From positions 1,612,001-1,676,000 of the forward strand of contig NHZP01000004.1 of NCBI GenBank assembly GCA_003313425.1: 64,000 nucleotides of DNA, written 5' to 3'. Of this stretch, positions 37,666-48,782 are shown in pieces. The DNA is from Pseudopyrenochaeta lycopersici (Eukaryota > Ascomycota > Dothideomycetes > Pleosporales > Pseudopyrenochaetaceae). Position 1 is the stretch's first letter. The number at the start of each line of letters is the position of its first letter. The position numbers were made by a program, and so were the translations under genes. A model generated the notes under the pieces. That model saw only the letters and a list, made by a program, of their open reading frames with translations. It did no database searches and was not told the DNA's origin.

Positions 37666-38728
37666 CTAGAAGATGTCTGAATAGATGGACGGGAGTGTAG
37701 CATTACCATCTGCACCAGCACGAAATGCAAATGCTTCTTCGCCAAAGAGCTCGAAAGGTATATTAGTACCAAGGTTTGATGCAAACTCGGCGTTGAGTCG
37801 ATCATGTCGAAGAGATTCTGAATCATGGGGGTAGTCAGATATTTGCGGCAACGTTCCTTCGGACAGTTTAGCAAGCTGGGCAATATCATCAACGAAAGTA
37901 TCGCCGGCATTTATAATGAAAGAGTCCGCAGAAGTACTGGAGAAATGATGGATGTTCAGCGCTGTTGTCGTCATGTCCGAGTCAAATTGCAAACTCGGCA
38001 CGTCGGTTTTGCCTGCGGCTATGGTCGCTCGCTTCGCCTTGCGTGACTGTCGCTTCTTTTTCTCGCCCGGCTTTCGAGGACTATACCTGTAGTCCGGATG
38101 CTGGCGCAGATGTTCTTCTTTTGCTGACTTTGCGGCTGTCTGCCATGGCTTCTTCTCTGCCGGAGAGAACCCATGCCAAATTTGAGAGCAACGCGTGGCT
38201 ATGATATAGTCAATTCAAATGTGTCTGAGACATATCAAAGAAAGTAAGCTTACATATTTCCTGCACGGTGAGCTGTGGATTTTCATGTTTAAGCCTTTTG
38301 TGCATCGCATCTCTGAATATGATCCAGCAATTCATGGGGCGAGGAGCTTTCTTAACGGTAGCAGGAATGGTGTGAGTTCCCATAATAGTCAGCTCGGAAC
38401 TCGCTTTTTGTGAAGCCTCAGCATTAGGCAGTACTTGATGGTAATTTTGCGGTCTCTGGGTCTTTGGCATTTGAACGAAAGTGTGGTAACCGTCGCTACC
38501 ATCCGAGAAGGTGAAGGCAACAGGCTGTCCAACCTGCTCCACCAAACTGCGCTTGAAAAATTCCATGGCTGCGTCGCCGAAAACCACTTGAAGATTATCC
38601 CGAAGAATTAAGTCGTTCCTGCCGCCATACCAACCATTGATGCATGTATCAAGAGCGTCTTGAAACCGCGTCAACGCAACTTTGTGGGCTTCGGTAAGAC
38701 TTCTAGTGAGCTCGATATCGGCGCTCAT
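37666..38728 (-). CDS. MAT1-2-1: Mating-type protein MAT1-2-1 (HMG box)
   Basis: Master transcription factor of the MAT1-2 mating type; it binds DNA through an HMG box and controls pheromone and sexual-development genes. Exons 38728-38254 and 38198-37666 give 335 residues. The HMG box (about residues 128-197) shows [16 protein letters not shown], then [27 protein letters not shown] and the end motif [17 protein letters not shown]. The 55-nt intron splits a serine codon after its first base (residue 159) inside the HMG box, as I recall for MAT1-2-1 of many Pezizomycotina. A basic stretch after the box (RKAKRA) could be a nuclear localisation signal. The frame is intact, with no sign of pseudogenisation. 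It is flanked by APN2 (convergent) and ORF1. Confidence 0.95.
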
Positions 38729-40033
38729 TGTCGTGAGTTATCGGTAGGAGTGTGTAGAGTAGAATATATGCAATGTAATCGTTTGGTAGAGGAGAGCAGG
38801 TGGGAAAGATTGGTGGAAGAAGGTGAAGTTGATGAGCGAGAGCCCTTTTTGTGGCATGCGCCAAGGCTAATCAGGCAAAGAGTCAGCGCATTCACCGTTG
38901 GTCAGTGCATTCATCAGCTGCTTCAGAGATATACTTACTCATATGTGGCGATTGGCGAACCTCTTTCACCTCCAAGACCGGGTTAGATGCAGGGTGTTAT
39001 GCCTGACAACACTGAGGTAAGCTGGTAGTGAGCTCCCCAAAATTGCTACCTAACAAAGAAGTCGATCGAGATAGGTGTATTTCACTTTGTATACAGCTGT
39101 GATAGAATCATCCCAGATTGATTCTGTTCAATTCAAACTTGAGTTTGAACAAGGATACTGTTGGTGATGATGAAGCTTCGTACTATGTCTGTCGGATTGC
39201 CGGTCGATTGCAGTTTTGGCCACTCTAGCATCTGCAACTACGATATGTAAGCTTATTGTTTGGAGAGAACTGGTGTTTTACTCGCATACTTTCCACCACT
39301 AGAGTACGTGCTATTAGATATTAACAAAAAAACAGGAGAATTTTGGTACACAAATGCTTCCAGGGCAACGACGCAGGCACTCTCAGGCCCACAAAGTACG
39401 CGATACGGAATGATTCATATTTGAGTGAAGTTTGGATATAAGTCAGATTACAGAATAATAGTTTTGGAGGGGGCAGTCATGAGCTTTTTGTTCAAGTTGG
39501 GCGGCTGAGACAAAGGAGATAGGATAACGCCACGTACGGAAGAAGACTAATGCACTTACTTTTGACATGATAAAGTAGCGTTACTTATGAAAACAGACGG
39601 GCATAGGCATTAATGAGTGAGACTGGCCCTTACATACGCAAGAGGGTGGTGGGATACAGGGCAAGAACCCTCAGACCCAGCACCCTCGTTACTCGAGCGA
39701 AGAAGCTCCCTCTGCCATGATACATTCCCCTTCAATAAGTTACGAAGGCTCCTTGCCGTGGCTAGTATTTTACTGATCGTAAGACGAGGTCGAAATTAGG
39801 GCTTGTACCATGGTGATCGGGAAAAGTGCTTTTTTTAAGGGCGAGCTAACTCATAATCCTTTCTCTACATGACGTCTGCGGTACGATAGTAGCCCCCAGT
39901 TATTACTAAAAATGCGGCTTGCACCAAAACTTTGGCGGTGCGATACACAAACATCTCCAGCATCAAACGCCGCTCCTTTATCGACTCTGTGGGGTCCGCA
40001 AGGTTGTCGAATCGAAAGACCTGGAGACAATGT
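38729..40033. other. Gene-free stretch upstream of MAT1-2-1
   Basis: 1.3 kb between the MAT1-2-1 start and the ORF1 stop. It should contain the MAT1-2-1 promoter and the ORF1 3' UTR. No second MAT gene was recognised. Confidence 0.5.
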
Positions 40034-41034
40034 TCACGAGATTGTCCCGTTCAAATTGAATGCTCGGTCATCGTCTATGAGATTCCAGTCCCGTACCTGA
40101 CCTTTCCAATCTGCAATCCTCCCATCCCGAATCCTAACAACTACGACTCTAACCGCTTCTCCCTCTACGTAACACCTCGTGCCTCCATCGCCCTCTCGCG
40201 TAGCTGAATTCATTATTGTCCCCGTATCCAACCCACCTCCACCCCATAAGCCCCCTTCAACCGGTGAGCTCGAGTAAACGTCCTCTCCGCTTGGACCAAA
40301 GGTATTGTTCGCCACATGTTGAGCCTTGTACCATGTTTCCTCTTGAGAGCCGGAAGGCACAAGCTCAGCGATACCATTAATAGTGGTGCTAATTCTGCTA
40401 AGAGAAGCTGTGTTCATACCGAGAAGAAGTTCGGCGAGCGAACCAGAGCGTGGAGCTGAACGTGATGGCGAAGGCGAACGACCTGGTTGGCTAAGGGTGG
40501 GGGGCCGGTGCGATATCCAATCGTGTACAAGAAGAGACACAAGAGAGTTCGACTCAAGATTCATTGTCTTGCGAGATGATGACGGAGTTGTCATGATTAT
40601 GATTGGAGCTGGGCAAAAGGGCGTGCTAGGAAGATAAGTATAATTCATCAACGAAACGTGAGGAATGTTGCCGGAACATGTTGCAAGGTGGAGCTATTTG
40701 AAAGGTCAGGTCTAATTGAACGAGAAGTCTAAGGAGTGCAACGTTTGGTGTTGAGAGATTGCAGGTAGTTGTGCCAACAACACGTGATTCATGTGTAGGG
40801 GCTAAAACACTTGAAGACAAGCATGACAAAGAATGAGGGATGGAATGGGAGGGAAAGGGATGACCAAGGGTTAAGAAAGGGATGACCAAGGTCGGCGCAA
40901 GACTCAAGAATTGATACTGAAAGTGACGGACACTAGAGAACACTCACAAAGCGGGCGTTTTGGAGACATGTTATCACCTCATCCGGAAGGCCATTGGGCA
41001 CAGTGGATGCGCTCTGGGATCCAGCCGATGCCAT
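40034..41034 (-). CDS. MAT-flanking ORF1, pyridoxamine-phosphate-oxidase-like (FMN-binding split barrel) protein
   Basis: Similar to the yeast YLR456W/YPR172W family and, by position, to ORF1 beside Cochliobolus MAT; the biochemical role is unknown. Exons 41034-40948 and 40693-40034 give 248 residues. The 254-nt intron is long for this window. The junction gives LPDEVITCLQNARF joined to LHLATCSGNIPHVSLMNY, the expected barrel entry. Other family blocks: IIIMTTPSSSRKTMNL, SLVSLLVHDWISHRPP, ATINGIAELV (here TTINGIAELV), WYKAQHVANNTF and the C-terminal VRVVVVRIRDGRIADWKGQV. It is divergent from RGD1, with 206 bp between the starts. Confidence 0.88.
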
Positions 41035-41240
41035 GGCAGGAGCAAGCGGGACAATCTGTTGTTGGCAAAGCCGAGAGGTAAGCGCAGTTGCCACAGCAGC
41101 TGATTAGAGAGATGAAGTGGGGTGAGCTTTGAATGATGTGGGAACAGGAGGGGAGCGTTCATGACGTCGAACAGTCCGTGCAACATGGCTGTCGGAGCTC
41201 CATGCTTGGAATTCCGACCTCCAGCGAGAGATGTACAACG

Positions 41241-43511
41241 ATGGCCTCGACCACACCAGCGCCCGCAATGGCTGCCGCACCCACTATCCCGCCTATGGAG
41301 AGCACTGACAGCTTCAATCCTGATTTCAACAACGCATCTGCATCTACAGAGGACGCCGGCCCGGTCTCGCCGGTCGCTGGCACGACTCCCACCTCGCCCG
41401 AGCATCGAGCAGCGGCACCGGCGCCCCAGGATGCGCAGACACAACAGCGAGTGCACGATGTCCTGCACTCAGATATCGGCGTTGCCACGCTGCTGAACCG
41501 ACTCAAGGCCAGCGTTGCGAGTGCCAGGGTCAGTGCAGCCCAGCACTGCCCAACGAGCCCAGACTAACACCCCGCAGGACTTTGCGAGCTTCCTCAAGCG
41601 TCGGGGCGCCCTCGAGGAGGAGCACGCCGGCAGCCTCAAGAAGCTAAGCCGCCTGACACTCGACAGTGTGCGCAAGCCAGACGCGCGCCACGAAAGCTAC
41701 CAGACGCAGTTCGAGCTGGTCCTCCATGCCAACGAGCGCATCGCCGACAATGGAACCCAGTTCGGCCTCGCCCTGCATGCCATGCACGAGAACCTGCTGC
41801 AACTGGCCAACAAGATGGATGCGAACCGCAAGACGTGGAAGCAGCAGGGGCTGGCGGCCGAGAACAAGGTCCAGGAAGCCGAGAAGCTCGCAGAGAAGGC
41901 CAAAGCCAAGTACGACCAGCTCGCCGATGACCTCGACCGCGTCAAGACTGGCGACACGGGCGCTGGCAGGAAGTTTGGCCTCAAAGGGCCCAAGTCGGCG
42001 GCCCAGCATGAGGAGGATCTGCAGCGCAAGACACAGGCGGCAGACCAGGACTACGCCACCAAGGTCCAGACAGCGCAGGCCTCTCGGAAAGAGCTAGTGG
42101 CAACATCGCGACCTCAGGCTGTTGCTGCATTGCTGGATTTAATCAAGGAGACAGATGCTGCGCTGACTATGGAGATGCAGAAGTATGGTATGTGCACATT
42201 CTCCTCCCAAGAGACATCGCTGACCCCTGTAGCCTCGTTCAACGAGAAGCTTGTCGTCAACAACGGCCAGGTTATCACCCCGCAGCCGCTGAAAGGCAGC
42301 AGTGCACAGGCTCCGCCCAGCGTGAACCAGCTCATCTACCAGATCAACAACGAGAAGGACTTCGATGACTATATCATTAAGCACGCATCCAAGGCCCCGG
42401 CAGCAAAGACCGAGCTGCATTATGTTAAGCATCCAACTCAGGCGCCCCAGCAGTCATTTTCGACTCCACCAGCGGCTACAACCGGACCGCGCCGTGCCTC
42501 TCTGCAGACGCAGAACCAGCCGCCTCCACATTTCGCCCTACCGCAGCCAGATGTAAACCCCCAATTACCCCTGCAACAGCCCTCTTCACATTCTGAGCCT
42601 CCGCATCAAGCAAACTTCCCCAACTACTCGCAACCACCACCACCGCCACAACCTCCGCAGGCCCAGGCGTCGCAATACAGCAATCCTGCCTACTCCCCTG
42701 CTGCTCAGAATCCATACCCACAGTCAGATTATCCACGTGGACCAGTTGGGCAAGCCACAGCACAGCAAACAAGCGGGGTCCTATACAACAGCTCCCAGCC
42801 TCCAATTAGCCCCGTTTTTGGCATCACCTTGGAAGATCTATTCCGCCGCGACGGCTCGCCAGTGCCTATGGTGGTATATCAGTGTATACAGGCCGTAGAC
42901 TTGTACGGACTGGAGGTGGAGGGCATTTATCGCATTCCCGGGACCTCTTCTCATATCCAGCAAATGAAGGCTTTATTCGACAGCGGTATGTTCCAACGCC
43001 AAACACTCAACCGATAGCCTTTACTAAATTTGATGTAGATGCCTCGCAAGTAGACTTCCGAAACCCAGAAGCATTCCAGCACGATGTAAATAGCGTTGCC
43101 GGGTTATTGAAACAATTCTTCCGCGAGCTACCCGACTCGCTCCTTACCCGGGACTTTTATACCAAATTCATCGACGCAGCACGAATCGACGATGATACCA
43201 TGCGCCGAGACTCTATGCATGCGCTAATCAATGCACTTCCCGATCCAAACTATGCTACTCTTCGTGCCCTAGTTCTGCACTTGCACCGTGTGCAACAATC
43301 TTCTGAAATCAACCGCATGAGTACTGCCAATCTGGGCATTTGCTGGGCGTAAGTCTACTGCTCACCAGCTCCTCATCGGCTCCGACTAACCACTGATAGG
43401 CCATCCATAATGGGCCCTCATAAAGGCAATAATATGGCGGACGCTGGCTTGCAAGCGCGGGTCATCATAACCATACTCGATAACGTGCTCCAAATATTTG
43501 ATGAAGATTAG
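41241..43511 (+). CDS. RGD1: F-BAR and RhoGAP domain protein (Rgd1-like, MAT-flanking GAP1)
   Basis: GTPase-activating protein for Rho-family GTPases in polarity and cell-wall signalling. Exons 41241-41528, 41578-42187, 42233-42985, 43039-43348 and 43400-43511 give 690 residues. The FCH/F-BAR part (about residues 80-310) is helical: FLKRRGALEEEHAGSLKKLS, LANKMDANRKTWKQQGL and EKAKAKYDQLADDL. A Pro/Gln-rich linker follows (residues ~360-480). The RhoGAP domain begins at FGITLEDLFRRDG and includes the arginine-finger segment GIYRIPGTSS, then LLKQFFRELPDSLLT and NRMSTANLGICWAPSIMGP. The 45-nt second intron is stop-free and a multiple of three. A GAP1 gene of this type lies beside ORF1 at the Cochliobolus MAT locus. 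Confidence 0.93.
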
Positions 43512-45363
43512 GTTTTTTCAAGTTCAATCTATCAATGCACTGTTACGAAGGACTGTTACTTGACTGGCAAGTGCATTAGCTTGTATCAACGAAGCCCCCA
43601 AGATTTAGTATTGTTTCTGAAGCCCAGACTCATCATGCTAGATTATTCTACGCCATCAACCAGGTTCATCTTATGGTTCGGCACGTCATAGGTCATGCAC
43701 TCGCAATAGGCTGCTTGCTGGGTCGGTTCATCTCGTTTCCTGACATGTAACCATCAATACTTATGGTCTGAGTCTTCATATGGAACCAGACTCACCTTTA
43801 TTATGGTCGTTTCCAGACTCTGGAACAGTCAACCATCAATCGATACTTTAGCTCTCTGAGTAAGATTGGACGACGGATATACTCACCATCGTGTATATGT
43901 TAACTATTGCAATCAATTGGTGTTATGACAATGGCCTTCTGGATACAACGGATGGAACATGCACTGTCGAATGAGGCAGGAGCAAGTTTTCATTCGACAG
44001 CATGTGTTCCACCCGTGGTATGTAGAATTCTGTCAATTCCTCCTTTTTTGAACCGCGCGATGTTTTTGCCACTATTTTGATCTTCTCCGAAAGAAAATGT
44101 AAATTTTTACGTGAAAAGGGGGTGGTATGGCAGAAAAGGAGGATATAGTTTAAGAGGACGATTTTTTTTGGATCGAAGTCATTAGTAATTGTCTTGCACA
44201 TCAACGAGCTGACCACACTATCGATTCTTGATCTTGCATGCACATAAGTGATAAATCTAGATCTTGTACCGAAACCGTCTAAGAAAATGTCATCCCTTCC
44301 AAGACCAAGTCGGCGCTTTGCGGCATAGTAAAGTGTTTGTCATTTCGCCCCGGCAATACTGACCACTCGTTTCACTCACTGATTAGTATATCCAATCATG
44401 ATAGCGCGTGCGATCCCGAAGGCCGTGGTGGCCATCGACGCAGTTGATGGTGCACTTTCGAGGAGCTAATTCCACTAGTGAAGAATTCGGATAACAGCTG
44501 GAGATCCTGTTATTTGCCCGTGGTGTGAGATGCTTAGCTGTCAAGGTGAAGTGATGCTCAATTTTGGGATTTGGGGCCTACAGATCCACTCTAGAATCAG
44601 TGCGTAAAACCAAGAGTGATCTGGAACTAAATTTCCGTGACTTGTGGGCACGAAGGTTCCATATACCGTCAATTACTACAGTTAAGGAAAAGTTCTGAGG
44701 TCATGATTGGAACTGGTACGAGAATGGTGCGCAGAGGCTTTCCTGGACGTATAATTACGATAAAATCCAGAGACGGCAAAATTAAAAAGTAGAACGAAAC
44801 CAAAACGGGAAGACACCAAAACTGGGCGATTAAAAATACTTGTAAATATGACCTCTGATTGACCTGAGCGAATGAGCCACGCTCCGTTTTTCATGAGAAA
44901 TTGGATAACAGGCGCGAAGAAGCGTGACAGACGGGTGCCATAAAAATAGCGGACGCGGATTCCAAAATACAAGGAGCGTGCGCCCCGAAATCCATTTCTG
45001 TAATGTAACGATTAATAGCGGCAAGGTGCAACAGTGTATGAATTATGCATCGGGCAATCGACCAGGTTTGCAGTGGGGCACGCTTGCCCCTTCCCCAGAC
45101 GGTGGCCGGAAAGCAGGCACGCTAGCTGGGAGAGCTGCAGGAGGATGAGGGGAAGCTCTCTGGTAACACAAACCTAACCACGCTGCTGGGCATACACAAC
45201 GCAGACAGACAAAGTCACTCCGCTCGCGTCTCGTATCCTTTTCCTCTCCCTGCAGCTTTACTCTCAATCTTGTCACCATTATCTGAGTGACTGTAATTGC
45301 TTTTGCTCAGCTCCACCGACATCAATTGCGAACCCAAGGCTTCATACCTTTTCGGCCATCACC
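43512..45363. other. Gene-free stretch
   Basis: 1.85 kb between RGD1 and the NIPSNAP gene. Short frames only; nothing recognised. The part just before 45364 is pyrimidine-rich and looks like the NIPSNAP promoter and leader. Confidence 0.45.
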
Positions 45364-46533
45364 ATGCTTACACGTCGTGCCTGTGCCAGCGTGCGAAGCG
45401 CTCTCCCCGCCAAACATACGACGGCTGGCCGCTCGCGGTCCTTTGCTGGTGGTTCTGCTACACAGATTCCAGTTCGTGGCCCAGCGCTCGCCGACATCAC
45501 TCCGGAGAGTGCTGCGAGCTTCAACGAGAAGCAAAAGGAGTTTCGCGATAGCCTAGTGGCGGCACAAAAGCGGAAAGAGCAGCAAGAAAGTGCGTCCATT
45601 TCCATCAATAGTCTATGCTGCATGTTGCTGCTCTTCTAGGTCCGACATCATTAAGATGCTTCTGGTATCACTAACATCATTCATTACAGGAGAAGCTCGC
45701 GCCCGTGAGCAAGAGGGAAACAAGAAGAAGGGCGGCGCGCTATCCTCGCTCATCTACGGCACACCCGAGGGCCGTGAGCTTGATAAGGACATTGAGCGCA
45801 GCTTTTCCCAAGTTCTCGCTCGCGGCAAGTATGTCCACTCGATTGTTTTTCACGATGTGAAGCCGGATAAAGTAGATGAATACACGGAGCTTGTGGGCAG
45901 CTGGTACCCGAAGATGGCAGCCATGCCCGAGAACAAGGTGCACCTTGTGGGTAGCTGGAGGACGGAGGTGGGCGACTGCAATACGTTTGGTAAGACGCCC
46001 GTCAATCCAACAGATGGCAATTACGGTGCTTACGAAGACTGCGAACAGTGCATATTTGGGAGTATCAGCGGTATGAAGGCTATCATCAGTCGCTGCACAA
46101 CATCCAGTCCCATGCCGACTTCCCTGCATTCGACGCCAAACTAAAGACACTGATCGGCTCAAAGCACACATCGCTCATGCAGGAATTCTCGTTCTGGCCA
46201 ACAACGCCGCCACGCCAGCTGGGCGGTTTGTTTGAGTTGCGTTCCTACACATTACACCCAGGGAATCTGCTTGAATGGGAGACGCACTGGCGACGCGGCT
46301 TGAAAGCGCGTAGAGAGGTTATGGAAGGGGTTGGTGCATGGTTTGTCCAGATTGGTGACTTGAATACAGTGCACCATTTATGGCAGTTTGCCAACCTGGA
46401 GGAGCGCAAGGTCCGTCGCGAACAGAGCTGGAGTGTTGAAGGCTGGGGAGAAACGGTACACAAGACAGTACCACTCATTCAGACAATGAAGAGCAGGATC
46501 CTCATTCCTTGCTCCTGGAGTCCAGTCGCATGA
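45364..46533 (+). CDS. NIPSNAP-family mitochondrial protein
   Basis: NIPSNAP proteins are mitochondrial matrix proteins; animal members act as signals for mitophagy, while the fungal role is unclear. Exons 45364-45589, 45690-45989 and 46049-46533 give 336 residues in phase. The leader (MLTRRACASVRSALPAKHTT) is basic and fits import. Two NIPSNAP half-domains are visible: KPDKVDEYTELVGSWYPKM with VHIWEYQRYEGYH across intron 2, then LFELRSYTLHPGNLLEWE with VHHLWQFANLEERK. It is the first of four same-strand genes. Confidence 0.92.
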
Positions 46534-46996
46534 GAGTTGCTCAAACAGGAGCGGAACGGCGCTCCGCCGCAGAATTATTCTGGACATAGCAAATTTGCGG
46601 CACAAAACATCTGAAAATACTCTACACACGTAAGCATAGACATGAGATGAAGCTCTATGGCTGGGGCCTGAGAACAGGATATACTGGGGGAATGAAGTCA
46701 TTAGCCGCATTTCAAAGCCATTGCGCCTTCATCATCAAGGCATTATGTACATTCAACCGCAAGCGTGCCAGTATAGCTAATTTATCCAGGTGAAAAGATG
46801 AGCCTTACCAACTGAAGCAAGTGACTGCAAAGCTCTTGTGTTCGGGACCGCCAGCCAAGCCGCGTGACCTACGTCATTGCTGCCATTACAAGCTTGGGCC
46901 AGGTTTCTGCCGCACAACGCGTTATTGACTCCACAACAGGACAATACCAGTCACCACAACGAGCGCTGATTTCACAGCAGCGAATACTCAGTAACT
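46534..46996. other. Intergenic
   Basis: 463 bp between NIPSNAP and the phosphotransferase gene. No gene recognised; presumed 3' UTR and promoter. Confidence 0.4.
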
Positions 46997-48513
46997 ATGG
47001 TGTATATTCGACAAGACAAGCTACCCAAGCTCAAGGAGTACAAATACTCTGGTGTGGACCATAGTCTACTCTCACGATATGTGCTTAAACCATTTTATAC
47101 GCATGTGGTGATACACTGCTTTCCAATGTGGATGGCGTAAGTCTGGCCTTGTTTCTCTGTGAGAAGATTATTCTAATCTATATAGACCTAATCTCGTGAG
47201 TCTGAAGCTCTAGCACTCCGTTTGTACCCCATCGAGCCGAGTCTTTGACTTCGCCCAGATGTCCACCCTCTCGCGCTTTCACTTACACCATACGTTAGAT
47301 CACACTTTCGGGCTTTGGATTCGTCGTCATAAATTTTTTAACCCTGTTGTGGTACACACCGACTCTTGATCAGGATTGCCCGCCATGGGTATACGCCAGC
47401 TGGGCCATAGGGCTTTTCTTGTATCAAACATTCGACGCCGTGGATGGAAGTCAAGCTCGGAGAACACATCAGAGCGGGCCGCTGGGTGAGCTGTTCGACC
47501 ATGGAGTTGATGCAATAAATACCACGTTAGAGGTTTTGTTGTTTTCTGCAACGATGAATCTCGGCCAGGGTTGGAAAACAGTTCTAACACTCTTTGCATG
47601 TGAGTGTTCAACATTCGATCAGAAGCTCTTGGGCATCAGTGAGATCGACAACTGACACAAATCTAGCGCTCTTAACATTCTATGTTCAAACTTGGGAAGA
47701 GTATCATACCCACACACTGACATTGGGTATCATTTCTGGCCCTGTAGAAGGCATCGCGACGCTTTGCGTTGTATACGCTTTAACAGCTTATTTGGGTGGA
47801 GGCAGTTTCTGGCAGCGCTCCATGTTTGAAAGCCTTGGAATGAAGCAACATGGATTCATTCCTGATGTTCTATTCAATTTGGCATGGAATGAATGGTATA
47901 TGGTCTATGGAAGTGTCGTGCTTGTCTTCAACACTATTTCAAGGTAAGCCGACGCCAGCTAATTCATACCAAGTCTTTGTTGAGCTAATGATCTCGAAGC
48001 GCGAGGAATGTTATGAAAGCTCGCCGTGCCCGTGGTCAGAAGACGCGGGTTGCGCTTCTTGGCCTTCTCACTTTTGCCGCGGCCTGGGTCCTCATTCCTG
48101 CGTATCTGTACCTGCAGCCTGTGATCCTGCACCATCATCTGGTACCCTTCATCTTCTATGCTGGACTCATCAACGCCTATTCAGTGGGTCGCATGATCAT
48201 CTCGCATCTCACCAAATCGCGCTTTCCACGAGGCAACGTGCTCATTTACCCCTTAATCTATGGGGTGATTGACTCTCTCGGTCCATGGTTGCAAGAACAT
48301 GTTGGGGTGGGTTGGCCCAGCGCGCTGGGGAGCGATGTCTATCAGGTTGCCTTTGTTTTCATGTGCTTGGGTCTGGGTGTAGGCGTGCACGCAAGTTTCG
48401 TTGTTGATGTCATCTGGACTATCTGTGATTACCTAGACATCTGGTGCCTCACGATCAAGTATCCCTTCCAGCCAGATAAGGAAAGCGCCGAAGCAAACAA
48501 GAAAGGGCAATAA
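46997..48513 (+). CDS. Ethanolamine-/cholinephosphotransferase (CDP-alcohol phosphotransferase)
   Basis: Final enzyme of the Kennedy pathway: transfers phosphoethanolamine or phosphocholine from its CDP form to diacylglycerol in the ER. Exons 46997-47136, 47186-47195, 47299-47599, 47667-47943 and 48000-48513 give 413 residues. Exon 2 is a 10-nt microexon coding the end of PNL before ITLSGF. The catalytic motif DG-x2-AR-x8-G-x3-D-x3-D is complete: D99, G100, A103, R104, G113, D117 and D121. Hydrophobic segments fit a multi-pass enzyme. Sequence alone does not tell EPT1 from CPT1 specificity. Confidence 0.94.
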
Positions 48514-48782
48514 TTGAGTCAGAGTTGCTCGAAGGAGACGTTGCGACAGTTGGTCCTAATAGCAAGCATATAATATTCCATAATCTAGCGTAATGTTACG
48601 TACAGATTGTCGTTGCACAATTTCACCCAATGTCTAAAGTCACAATCGACAAATGCTTGATGGTCTTGGTCAGCATACACTGATCTGCTCGGGAGCTACA
48701 CGGAAGCTAACTCAACCAGGCGGACCTCCGTTCCCAGCTCCGCATTTGCACTTCTTCCTGGCTGGCTGCTCTCAACACCAGC

